This document shows, piece after piece, positions 1 to 10,586 of a stretch of DNA of 64,000 nt. The notes under the pieces are model-generated. The model saw nothing but the letters and a program-made list of their open reading frames with translations. It was not told where the DNA came from and did not search any database. Numbering within the stretch: the stretch's first letter is position 1; every line of letters begins with the position of its first letter. The position numbers and the translations under genes were made by a program. Source of the stretch: Bolinopsis microptera (Eukaryota; Ctenophora; Tentaculata; Lobata; Bolinopsidae). The stretch covers positions 15,905,365 through 15,969,364 of the forward strand of contig NC_087082.1 in NCBI RefSeq assembly GCF_026151205.1. The letters run 5' to 3'.

Positions 1-3000
1 AACTTCTGATAGCTGAATCTCACGTTTGGTGTCCACCTTCTTTCCTCGGTACCCTCGTAGAGCAATAAGAGGAATCCACTCAATTCTCTCTGTGAACGAA
101 AATTTTACAGCCTACTATAAGAGCCCAGATTTGCATAATCACCATTCCAGCTCAGAGCAGTGCCCCATCATGCAACAGGCATTGAATCGGTATAAACAAA
201 ACATCCTTACTTCAAAAAACTAGCTACAAACTCTAAGTCAGAATGTCAGAGTATGAACTTTGCCCTGTTCAATTGCAGATCCATCTGCAATAAAACTGCT
301 GGAGTCATGCAATTGCTTGAAGACTTTGATACTGATATTTGCTGTGCTACAGAAACTTGGCTGAGAAAAGATGACAATGCTAAGTTTTCTGAGATGAAAG
401 AACTTGGATATTCCATTCATAGCCAGCCAAGAGCTGGGCGGGGAGGAGGTGTTGCTGTTCTATATAAGAAAAGTCTTAAAGTGACTCCTCAGAAGTGCAA
501 GCGATTCAAAACGTTTGAGTCTTGTGAATGTACCTTCAAATCATCTTCTGGAGATATACTACGAATTGTTTCAATTTACCGTTCTGGCACCTCCACATCT
601 CAGAGTGCTAACATCCCCCAATTTCTAACTGACTTTGAGCAACTCTTGGTTGATTTAGTAGACAAACCTGGAAAGCCCTTGATCATGGGTGATTTTAATA
701 TCCACATTGAAGACGAAAATGATTCAGTTGCACAAAGGTTTAATTCACTACTTAAGTCTTGTGGGTGGGTGCAACAAATTTCAGCTGCAACACACAGAGA
801 TGGGGGCATATTAGATCTTGTAATTACCAGGGATGGTTCTTTTACTCACGATTGCATTGAAGTTCTAGATCCTGTCATTACTGATTCTGGTACATCGTCT
901 GACCACTACTTTGTTGCTTTCAATTGCAATGTATCTCCAGCACCCATAGGCACTCTAGAACCAATTATTTACAGAAACATTGCTTGCATAGACCTAGATG
1001 CTTTTGTTGAGGACATTCTTAAGTCAAAACTATGTGACACTGATTGCTTCAATGACCTCGATAGTGCAGTTGATATCTATGAGTCTGAGTTGAGCAGTAT
1101 TTTGGACAAGCATGCTAAAGAAAAAACTTTCATCCCAAGAAAAGATCATAACGCTGAATGGTGGTCTACACACTGTCAACAAGCAAAAGCAATGAGAAGA
1201 AAGATTGAGAGACTGTATCAAAAGAATCATGATTGCCCAGATTATAAACGACTGTACAGGAAAGCATCAGAGAGAGCATCCTCAGTCATTGTATCCACAA
1301 GAGATCACTTCTACAAAACAAGGTTACAAGATAGTGCAGGTGATGCTAAAAAGACTTATTCCATCGTTAATAAGTTGCTCAATAAAGAAAAAGTTAGTAC
1401 TACTACACCTTCTTGCTCTTCAAATCTTGAGAGTGCTAACAACTTTGCACAGTTCTTTAAATCAAAGGTCGACAACATATACAACAACATTTATTTAGAA
1501 CAACAATCCCAAGATTCTCCTAACTCAGATGAATTTGTTCCTCTTTCTAATAGCCCAAAGATAGTACAATTCCGTCATGTGTCTGATGAAGAACTAGTAA
1601 GCATCATAAAGAATATGTCTAACAAATTCTGTGATCTTGACCCCATACCTACAAAGATTCTCATCAAGTGTCTCCCAGAACTCCTTCCTCTGATCTCATT
1701 TATAGTCAATGAATCATTAGTTAAAGGTGAGTTTCCTATAAAACTTAAGGAGGCTCTCATTCGTCCAAGTTTGAAGAAACGTGGCCTTGACGGTGAATCT
1801 CTATCTAACTATAGGCCTATTAGCAATCTCTCATTCTTGTCAAAAATCATTGAGAAGTGTGTATCTATACAGCTCACCAGTTATCTTGAGGATAACAACT
1901 TGCTTTCTAAAGTTCAGTCCGGCTATAGGAAGTTTCATAGCTGTGAAACTGCAACAACCAGAATCCATAACGACATCTTGATAACTATTGACAAGAAAAC
2001 TAAAGTTGTTCTTTTACTTCTAGATTTGAGTGCTGCCTTTGATACTGTCAATCACCCAAGATTAATCAAGAAGCTAAGATCTGCTTATGGCATTACAGGC
2101 ATTGCTCTTACATGGATCAGGTCCTACTTGGCTAACCGTTCATTTTGTGTCAAAGTCAAGGATTCGTCTTCCTCAGCAACTGTTCTTGAGATAGGTGTGC
2201 CACAAGGTTCAATCCTTGGCCCCCTGCTATTCATATTGTACACCAAAGATCTTGAGAACATTGCAAGTATGCATGGGTGCTGTATTCATTTGTATGCTGA
2301 TGACACCCAGCTGTATTTCACTCTTGATTCTGATGACCCATCACAGCTAGAGCACAATATGGAACACTGTATGTCTGATATCAAGAAATGGATGACAAAC
2401 AATTTCCTTCAACTGAATTCTTCTAAGACTGAAGTCATCGTTATATCCTCTAAATTTGACTCAACAAATATTCCAGCCTCTCTACAGATTGTTAAGGATC
2501 AAGAGCCACATGTTGTTAGTGGAACTGTGAAGAGTCTTGGGCTGTATTTGGACAGTTATCTTTCAATGAGTGATCAGATTACGTCAGTGGTTCAAGCATG
2601 TAATATTTAGATCAGAAATTTGTGGTTTATTGCATCAAAACTGTCTTTTAACCTTAAGATTCAGCTTGTTCATGCTCTAGTACTCTCTAGAATTGATTAT
2701 TGCAATAGCGTATATTTTGGACTGAGCTCTTATGATTTAAGTCGTTTACAGAAGGTGCAAAATTCTGCTGTAAGATTTATTTTCGGGAGAGGAAGAAAGG
2801 CACACACTACTCCACTTCTTAAGAAAGTTCATTTTCTACCAGTTAGATTTAGAATAGATTTTAAGATTGCCCTACTTGCCTACAAGTGTTTAAATAATAT
2901 AGCTCCTCCTTACTTAAAAGAGTTGATATCTCCTAGGCAGCAAAGTTTAAAAAATGTACGTCTTGATAATGATTATTTTTACCTTAGTTTTCCGCCCTCT

Positions 3001-3322
3001 CCTAACTATGTAAACACAGAGAAAGCTTTTAGTCACTGTGCAGTTAAAGTATTTAATTCCTTGCCATACGACATAAGATCAGCTGAGTCAGTTACATCTT
3101 TCAAGACCAAACTTAAAACATACTTCTTTTCTCTAGCATTTGATTGATTTTGCATTTACATATGAACTTGTCATGTCTAATTTTCAATTAAACTAAGCTC
3201 AGTTAATGTAAGAGCCGCTTTAGAAAGCACTGGAGTTTATCTCCAGGATTAAATTATATCGAGTTATATGATTTAGCTATAAGGCGGTTTATAAATGTTG
3301 TATTTATTTATTATTATTATAA
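1..3322 (+). mobile_element. CR1/L2-like non-LTR retrotransposon (LINE)
   Basis: The element holds an ORF2 with an APE endonuclease followed by a reverse transcriptase, then a 3' UTR containing a short hairpin (around 3224-3246) and ending in 'AAGGCGGTTTATAAATG' and a TTA-rich tail (about 3283-3322). That 3' end style is seen in L2/CR1 elements. The 5' end lies outside the window or was lost, because no ORF1 is visible in the first 250 bases. The right boundary is inferred from the end of the tail; I found no clear target-site duplication. Confidence 0.75.
253..3147 (+). pseudogene. LINE ORF2: APE endonuclease + reverse transcriptase, one in-frame stop
   Basis: The N-terminal part is an APE-type endonuclease: N7 in 'FNCRS', E34 in 'ATETWL', 'GDFNIH' near residues 147-151 and 'SDH' near 216-218. 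The reverse transcriptase follows, with 'YRPISNLSFLSK', 'DLSAAFDTVNH' (about residue 590), 'GVPQGSILGPLLF' (about 647) and the catalytic 'YADD' (about 680). A TAG at 2608-2610 stops the frame after 785 residues. The same frame then continues without a break to 3147, giving the usual LINE C-terminus with 'IDYCNSVYFGL'. A single point mutation therefore splits an otherwise complete protein of about 964 residues. In life it would nick target DNA and reverse-transcribe its own RNA. The start could lie upstream of 253, since the ATG is only just before the first endonuclease strand. Confidence 0.85.
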
Positions 3323-3739
3323 TGCTATAGGACCTCAAAAATAGTATTATAAAACATTTCTATTTTATCCCTACACATTTGTAAATAACTAGAATTGTGT
3401 AACCTTAAATTATTTCAGAATTATAACTATTGTGAATTCAATAAAATAATTATCACTTTTGTATCCTTGTATCCTTGTATCCTTGTATCCTAGATAAATG
3501 CAAAATTAAGCAGCCTTTGAAGGACACTATAGCAATGTTATTCAGTGCCCTCCACATTTTATTCCGGGTGATATGATGTTAAGAAAGGTGAATATTCAGG
3601 GTACTGAAAAATAGTATAACAGGTCAACTCTATTAGGATGACTCTCCTGAGTGTTTCTCCAGTTATAGAGGGTATGCAAAAGTTCTTCTTCCAGAGACAG
3701 AATGATTTCTACCAGCTGGATAATTTTCACCAGCCGATC
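3323..3739. other. AT-rich spacer with (TTGTATCC)4
   Basis: No gene is visible. Four exact copies of the 8-mer TTGTATCC occupy 3459-3490. Short 8-bp tail repeats are typical of CR1-clade LINE 3' ends, so this may be the end of another, otherwise unrecognised LINE insertion. Confidence 0.4.
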
Positions 3740-4213
3740 CCTTTTATTATTTTCCTTTATCTTGTCTCCAAGTCCAACCCCCGGCACATTCCTTGGTCTG
3801 AATGTAGCCAAGCAGCTCTTTAGAGTAGAGATCCCTCCCTATCAGTCAACTCTTTGGTGTACTCTTTTAGATGTAAGAGTATTTCATGCTCAAGCTCCTT
3901 CCAATAAGGCTCTTGGATCTCCAATGAGTATGTACACTAGCCATGAGAGACAGAAGCAAAACATGTACAACAAAAGGATTGTCGAAGTAGAACATGGAAC
4001 ATTTACACCAATAGTCCTATCAACAACAGGTGGAATGGGAAGAGAAGCAAATACTTTTTCAAAAAGTTAGCTGATAGAATGTCTAGAAAATCAGGACAAA
4101 GATACAGTGAGGCATTGAAAACAACAATTATAGCTCTTAGAGGAGAAAGAGGGATAAAAAGTGGTAGCGCTGTTAAAATATCAGAACTAGATTTTAAATT
4201 TTCTACTACTTAA
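3740..4213 (+). pseudogene. C-terminal fragment of a retroelement protein (endonuclease-like domain)
   Basis: The reading frame gives 'LLDVRVFHAQAPSNKALG', then 'EVEHGTFTPIVLSTTGGM', and after a frameshift near 4058-4065 'KKLADRMSRKSGQRYSEAL', ending at a TAA at 4211-4213. The same order of motifs ('FFDVRIFNP', 'LEKGSFVPLVFTTTGGM', 'RRLAVLIATKTK') forms the C-terminus of the reverse-transcriptase protein at 48187-49929 on the minus strand. This is therefore a 5'-truncated, frameshifted copy from a related family. The 'D-V-R' strand after an upstream Asp is compatible with a restriction-like endonuclease fold, but that is inference. A second copy of its 3' tail lies at 41850-41960. Confidence 0.65.
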
Positions 4214-5535
4214 AGGGTTTTTATAAAATTTACTAAGATTTTTTATTGAATTTCATATTGAATTTTTATATAGGGTCAATGCTATACATTATGTGTATTT
4301 TGTTTGAATTTTTTCCATCGCCTTAAAAAGGCAATAGATGGTTAGAAGTGGTAGGATTTGAGAATGGGTATAGTGGGTATAGGATTTTCGTGGTGTCACA
4401 AAGCAAAACATGCATTACCCTCCGCAAACACGTGCTCCTTTACAAATTATCACGTGATGGTCGCGCGCGCGCATTTTACACTGCTTTTATGTCAAGGTGT
4501 ACTCTATACCAAGAATAGAGCTAATGAATCGTGTGAGTCGCGCATGTATATCTCTTTTCGCTATTATACATTTTGTTTCGCATTGATATAAATGTCGTTT
4601 AAGCTTTCGTTAACTTCATGCGATACAAACTTCTCATTTTGTTGTGGGTGCTTGGTGCAACCACAGACTTGGCTCCCAATATTAGTTATCCGTTATGTTA
4701 TTTATATAACATTTAAACTATTGTCCAATTTTTTACATTAAATGAAAATAAACTATGGTAGAGTTCAGCTCAGGTCATATCTCAGTTCAGATCATGTCTC
4801 TAATTGGAAAATTCGGTGTCCGGTCGTTTAACTTTCGGTTCAAATAATTGACAACGGCAACCCCTCCATTTTGTTCTCTGTAATTCTCTGGTAATTTAAC
4901 CATTATGAAACGATTGTTAATTGTAATTAATTACGGTCGATGGAAATCTAGCGTCCGCTAACCGGCGCAATTCTTGTTAAATTTTAAATAGGTGACATAT
5001 TTTTGAAAAAAAAGTTTTCCAATCTAGGTGGATCTTCACGGATTTGCTATGATTTACAATGTTGTCATGCTTTATCGACGTCATTTCAAAGTTTTCACTC
5101 ATGGGTTATGTTCTAGAACCATAATATAATATATCACACTTCTCAAATTTAGTATGTTTTATACTTTCTTTTTTTTTCACTCTTTGGTGTAGTCCAATCT
5201 TTTCTTGTCCTTGTAGGTGTCCCAGTGGAATAAATATTTAAAAAGCACTTTTTTGTCACACCTTAATGGGGCGAAAGTTGTCCAAATTTTCTGTTTTTTT
5301 AGGGGGTGCAAAATATGCTCCCAGGGCTGGCCAAAACTGTAGGGGCAGCAAAAATAATGTATGACTTGCATTTTTATCGAACATCAGACAAATTTAGCAG
5401 GCGGCACACAGGTATGTTTCGCCACTGTCTCAGTTGTATACATCACAAGTCACAATATGCCATCAGCCAATTTCAACAAACACAGATTGTATGTGACAAG
5501 ATAATCAGTCTTAACCTAGACTAACAATCCTAGTG
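4214..5535. other. Intergenic region upstream of the BTB array
   Basis: No convincing gene. The first ~80 bases are the 3' tail of the retroelement fragment. A short GC alternation sits near 4463-4472. From about 5438 the sequence ('GTATACATCACAAGTCACAA') recurs upstream of each BTB copy (10488, 13450), so 5438-5535 is the shared leader or promoter-proximal part of the repeat unit. Confidence 0.5.
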
Positions 5536-8500
5536 ATGATCCCGACAGTAAGAGTTCCTGCCAACTTTGGAAGAGAATTGATAAACTCCCCAGTACATGG
5601 TAACCTGGTGCTGAATCTGAGAGATGGATCAGTGTTGAGGGTAAACTCAATCATAATGTCCCTCAACAGTCCAGTTATTGGAAATATGACCACCAATCTT
5701 GGTCAGGTACTGAGAGAAAATATAATGCAGATTTTGATAAGTTACAGTTATAAAATTTAAGTTGTTAAACAAAGTAAGTGTTATTTAAAGATATAATATA
5801 ACTTGTGTTTCATATTTCCATTACCTACTCGTATTTTCATGACGTTTTAACTCGTAAAAATCAAATTTTTTAAGTTTAACATTTTGTATTTCAGTCTTCA
5901 CTAGAGATGGACGACTTTAGTGTTGAAGCAGTACATTGTTTTGTGGATGCTATGTACTCTGGTGAATCTGAGATGCTGGAGAGAGTAAACTTTGAGGACG
6001 TTAACAAGATGGCCCACGTTTTTGGTGTGGGGTGGTTTAGAAAGAAATGTTTAAAGTTCTTTAAAACACATGTCTTGAACTTTGAAAACAATTCTTATGA
6101 GGAGATTTTGTTTGCCTGCGAGATTGCCAGTCGTGCAAACTTCAACTTGAAACAGAGCAAGTTTGTGGGGTTATTTGTCAGAAACATGACATCCAGGAAC
6201 ATTGGAAAAAGGCTATTTCTACGGAAATACATGTCCAACTTTGCTGAGCTGTCAAAACGTCAGATAGACATGTCAATTCAGATAGCAGGTAGAGAATTGA
6301 ACATTCTGTTTGATTGTTTAATAAGTTATCTCACGTTTGGGTTGAAGTACACAGGATTTGATGAGAACTCTCTGTATTTACTCGAACAAGTAGATATGAG
6401 GCTATTTCAGCAAAGATATCCGGACCAGTTTGTTGAAGTAGTAGACCTGATGACTGAACTGTCGGGAGGATCTGAGAGTAGTAAAGTGAAAGAGTTGGTA
6501 GAAAAGGTGGTCAAGTTGAGGAGTGAAGGTGGTGGTTCTAATGAGGTGCTAGAAGACAGTCAATGTAGTGGAGATCCAGAAGATAGTGATGATGAAGATG
6601 TACAGGAGAGTTGTAGACACGTTGCTATCCAAACTGATGAGGTTAAAATAGGTAAATGGAATGTTTAAATTGGAAGGGTGAACACTGAACTTACCTATTA
6701 TTTAATTTTAATTTCTTATGTTTGTAATATGTCTGCTAATTTTGCTTTTAAATAGAGCAAACTTAGCAGATCTAATATAAATGGACACGTTCATTTGAGT
6801 TTGAGGATATTGGTAAACAAAAATGATAGCGTTTTCGAGGATAGTGGCTTAATTTTGACATCTATTAAGCTAGCACGTTCAGAAGTTCTGAACATTAGCC
6901 ACGTAACCCATACTCCCATATGCACTGCTCAGAAAGAAAATCTATTGTTGTTAGGCACTATAATGGTTCAAATGTCACATTTTGTGTGACTTAGTTAACT
7001 GCAGTTGTCTAATTATCATTCCTTGGTCTAAAATATAGTAGATTAGGTCAATCTAACAATTATGATACAACATTGGTTAAAGGGCACGGATCGAACGGTT
7101 ACAAGGCAATATTTGGGTAACTTTGTCACACTCAGAATACCAAACCTCTATTCTACTGTGAGGTGTCCTCAAAAACCTTTTAACTCATTATTTGATGGTT
7201 GATCTACCAATCATAGCCCTAAAATATGTTGTTTCGAATAGTTAGCTAATACAGGAACTTGGTTATTGGGAAATGAGGTTAATTCTGTCACAATATATGG
7301 AATTTTAAATTTTGGGCGAATTATTTATATCTGTTTTTGGTTTGAAAGGCGGGAAAACTTTACATGATGACAATGTAGTTGATGCAAGTTAAGATCAGTG
7401 ATGTTTACATTGTCACAAAAAATGATACGAAATCGTAAATAGGTTAAAAACAATGATTATAGAATGAAATAGTCTCTTATAATAACTCTTATAATAACTG
7501 ATGTGACAAAGTAAACATGTCTTGCCCCTATTTTAAAGATCTATATATTCTATGACTCTATTAGAATTCAACATTCTTTCAGAAAAAAATCGGTAGAATA
7601 TTGTCCAGAACATCAGAGCTCAAGTTTAACAATTTTAGGTTAAATTTGTCAGTCACCAAAAATGTGACAAAATTAACTTTTCCTGCCCCAAAAATTTCAA
7701 GATAGTGTGTAAAAATTAGCATAGGCTGCCTTATTACCTATATAAATCAATCCCAACTACGAAAAGATCTGTTAATCTTATGACGATTACCTAACTCTTA
7801 TAATAACTGATGTGACAAAGTAAACATGTCTTGCCCCTATTTTGAAGAGCTATACCTCTATTAGAATACTATGTAACTTTATCATCAATGAACTAGTTAT
7901 TTAGCCAGCAAGGAGCTAACAGAGTTATAATAATTTGTTTGTGACGAAATTACCCTATTTTTGACCATGTTGCAGTAGTTTAATTGTGACACTGTTAACA
8001 TATTACCACCCGATAATGATTTATGTGACTGGTGCGTGGTACATGCAGTGTTGTTTGATCCATAGTACGTAATATAAGGGGTTTAAGCTAATATATCATT
8101 ATTTGTTCAATTTCACACATGTTCAGATATCATCAAGATTATGTGACAAAGTAAACTTGTTTGTGCCTTCTGTGTTTTAATCCTTACGACTATATGATAT
8201 AATAACAATTCCTAGCACTTCCAGGCCATCAAATAAACCTACACTACTCAGCATTGCTTATCAGGGTGCCCTAAACATTCTTCACATGTTTTCTTAAATG
8301 TGTGACAGAGTAAACCTGAGTGCACCATCTAACGAAAAAACTCGTCAAATATGTAGGTAATGGTCATATGTACCCATCCAATCAACTGGACACTTAAAAA
8401 TTTGGTCAAAAACGGCAGCAAGGGGTCCATATTTACTCCGTCACATGTTTATAGTGTGACAATGTAACCATTTCCGTGCCGGCCGTATTTAAGCGATATC

Positions 8501-9611
8501 TTATCAGCTGATTAAGATATCGTTAAGTGACAAAGTTAGCCTAGAGGATGAGACGATTATCCTAACCATCAAGGGTTTGTGTAATTTCATAGTGTGACAA
8601 AGTCAACTACACTGTGCCTTTTAATAGGGTCACTTATATTTACCAATATCCTCAAACTCAAATGAACGTGTCCAAATATTATAATAAATTACAGGTTGTA
8701 TACAGCCTTTAATTGATACATTGTTTGTTTAGTTTGAGTACATTTGTTCAGATTAATGTCCCTGCTAATTATAGTTAATAACTAATTTATTTTCAGGTCA
8801 GATTGCTGTACAAACTGATGAGGTTAAAACAGGTAAATAGAATGTTTACATTGGGAGCGTAGGGTAAACGTAACTGTTACTTAGTTTGAATACAGCTGTT
8901 CATAATTTTTCAGCTAATTATAATTGATATCTAATCAATTTGCAGATTGCATTACCATAGAAACTGATGAGATTAAAACAGGTAAATATAAATTTATTAT
9001 TATCAGTTGGTACCTACTAATGAACATACACATTTAACTTTTAACTCAAATTTTATGTCTATAGTTAGTTATATTACTAATTTTTGAGTTAATCATTTAA
9101 TTGTCAGTTACACGTCGTGTCACTTTATTTGTTCATTGCAACTAATTTATTTGCAGGTTGGATACAGCCTGTGATTGGCACACACTATCCCCTGTTACCA
9201 GACGAACCAGTACAGTTAATAACAACAGATAATGAGTTACAGAGAGGTATTGTTGTGTTGTATACTCTACGTGTAGAGGGTAGTCCTTATGAGATGGTGT
9301 TTGCGATGAGATGTGAGAATATAAACACCAGTCAGTGGAGTTATGTTATTGATAATTGTACTGTATTTAGTTATAATACACAGTACTTAGACAGTGTTCC
9401 ACCTGACAAAGTAAAACACTGGATTATTACTAAAACTTGTACCCACCTAAAGGTTGTGTGTAACAATGTGACAGTACTCAGCTTTAACTTTGCTACTGAC
9501 TACTCAACAGGTTATGAGACTAGTCACCAGGTTTGGTTGAGAAGATTCAGTAATTTGAGATTCCTTAGCTATTACAACATGACTAATATTCTTTTAAGAA
9601 CTGTAAGTTAA
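5536..9611 (+). CDS. BTB-domain protein, tandem copy 1 (5 exons)
   Basis: Proposed exons: 5536-5706, 5895-6651, 8797-8832, 8946-8981, 9157-9611. All junctions are GT-AG and in phase (0, then 1, 1, 1), giving 484 residues. Exon 1 and the start of exon 2 form a BTB fold: 'DGSVLRVN' and 'SLNSPVIGNM' across the splice, then 'AVHCFVDAMYSGE' and 'DVNKMAHVFGVGWF'. The rest of exon 2 is helical and BACK-like, then an acidic Ser/Asp/Glu stretch ending 'HVAIQTDEVKIG'. Two 36-nt mini-exons add 'QIAVQTDEVKTG' and a diverged 'CITIETDEIKTG'. The last exon encodes a Cys/Trp-containing domain ('HWIITKTC', 'LKVVCNNVTVL') that I do not recognise. BTB proteins usually oligomerise and often bind Cullin-3; that role here is inference. 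The ATG at 5536 is conserved in all three copies; an upstream non-coding exon cannot be excluded. Confidence 0.75.
6783..8673. mobile_element. Non-autonomous DNA transposon (MITE-like), 1,891 bp, in BTB copy 1 intron
   Basis: Perfect 35-bp terminal inverted repeats start GGACACGTTCATTTGAG (6783-6817) and end in the complement (8639-8673). They are flanked by the direct repeat AAAT (6779-6782 and 8674-8677). The equivalent introns of BTB copies 2 and 3 keep the uninterrupted site (TATAAATAT near 11840 and 14798), so this is a recent insertion with natural empty sites. No transposase is encoded. The interior carries many copies of a 'TGTGACAAAGTnAAC' motif. Confidence 0.9.
8695..8732 (+). other. 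Possible alternative or relict terminal exon, BTB copy 1
   Basis: After an acceptor-like TTACAG, the phase-1 frame reads 'GCIQPLIDTLFV' and then TAG. It resembles the start of the true last exon ('GWIQPVIGT'). It is preserved with a stop in all three copies, so it is either a duplicated relic of the last exon or an alternative end that skips the C-terminal domain. Confidence 0.4.
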
Positions 9612-10586
9612 TGTACTACAATCTGAACAACCTTATGAACTGATCGGTAATATTTCAAAATGTTGTTACGATTTAATGTATGTACTTAGACTAACTTACG
9701 TATTGTATACTTACGTATGTTATATGTATACTTATATACACTATACAGTTAGTTTATTTAAAGTCTGTTTTAATTAAGTTCAGGTTTAAATAGAATTTCC
9801 TTATTTCTAATTAATAAATTCTGAGAACTCATCGTCTAGTTTACCGAAAATGAGTGAACTTCGATTTTTAGGGGAGTTTTGGAGGAAACTGTAATCTTAA
9901 AATGTAGTACCATTTTCATTTACATTGTCAATCAGTAATTAATATATTTATGAATTTAATCAGTTGTACTGCGAGGATATTTACATCTTCCCACACTCAT
10001 GATTGTCAATTATTTTGGCCCATATTGTTAAATTTTCTGTATCAAAATATCAATATCACTTGATTTTTAATATCGAATTTATAACAAACTAAACTTCAGC
10101 AGATCAAGCTGCTCTGGGTTTTATTTCTTCAAGTTATAATTTTAACTGTGAGTCCAATATTTATTGTGCTATTTAATTTTAGGAAGGAATAAATAGGCTC
10201 CCAGTAAAAATAAACTTTCAGTAAAAATCTTTATTAGCTTAATGTTTTACAATTAATATTACGGTTGGAAGAGACCCTTCCTTTTTAGTTATGATTTATA
10301 ATTTTAAGACATTTTTCTCGAGTCTTCTTTTTAAGTGACAGTTACAAAATAAGTTTACTGTTCTTATTTTTGCTGTTCCATGCTTTACACTACTTGTATT
10401 TTTTGTATCTATTATATTTTTATTTGTCTCTGGGGTTAGTATGGGCTACAGCGAATAATTGAACTCATATTTCTAGTAGCTGAGTTGTATACATCACAAG
10501 TCATAATATGTCATCATCCAATTTCAACAAACACAGATTGTATATGACAAGATAATCATTCTTAACCTAGGCTAACAATCTTAGTG
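9612..10586. other. Spacer between BTB copies 1 and 2
   Basis: Non-coding. It is homologous to the 12806-13550 spacer over most of its length, with about 200 extra bases near 10015-10235. AATAAA occurs near 9814 ('TTAATAAATTCTGAG'), repeated near 13015, and is a plausible poly(A) signal. The last ~100 bases repeat the leader seen upstream of copy 1. Confidence 0.5.

Noticed and set aside
5511-5696. Minus-strand open frames opposite BTB exon 1 (also 10562-10747, 13526-13711 and the + strand at 30735)
   Set aside because: They mirror exon 1; the sense strand has BTB motifs, in-phase splicing and a conserved ATG.
6795-6989. 64-codon open frame in BTB copy 1 intron
   Set aside because: Lies inside the non-autonomous transposon, starting in its terminal repeat; no resemblance to a transposase.
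9117-9156. Upstream start for the last BTB exon as an independent small secreted protein ('LYLFIATNLFAG' as a signal peptide)
   Set aside because: That stretch is the pyrimidine-rich intron end with TTTGCAG acceptor, repeated in copies 2 and 3; it lacks an ATG, and phase 1 splicing from the mini-exon is consistent in all copies.
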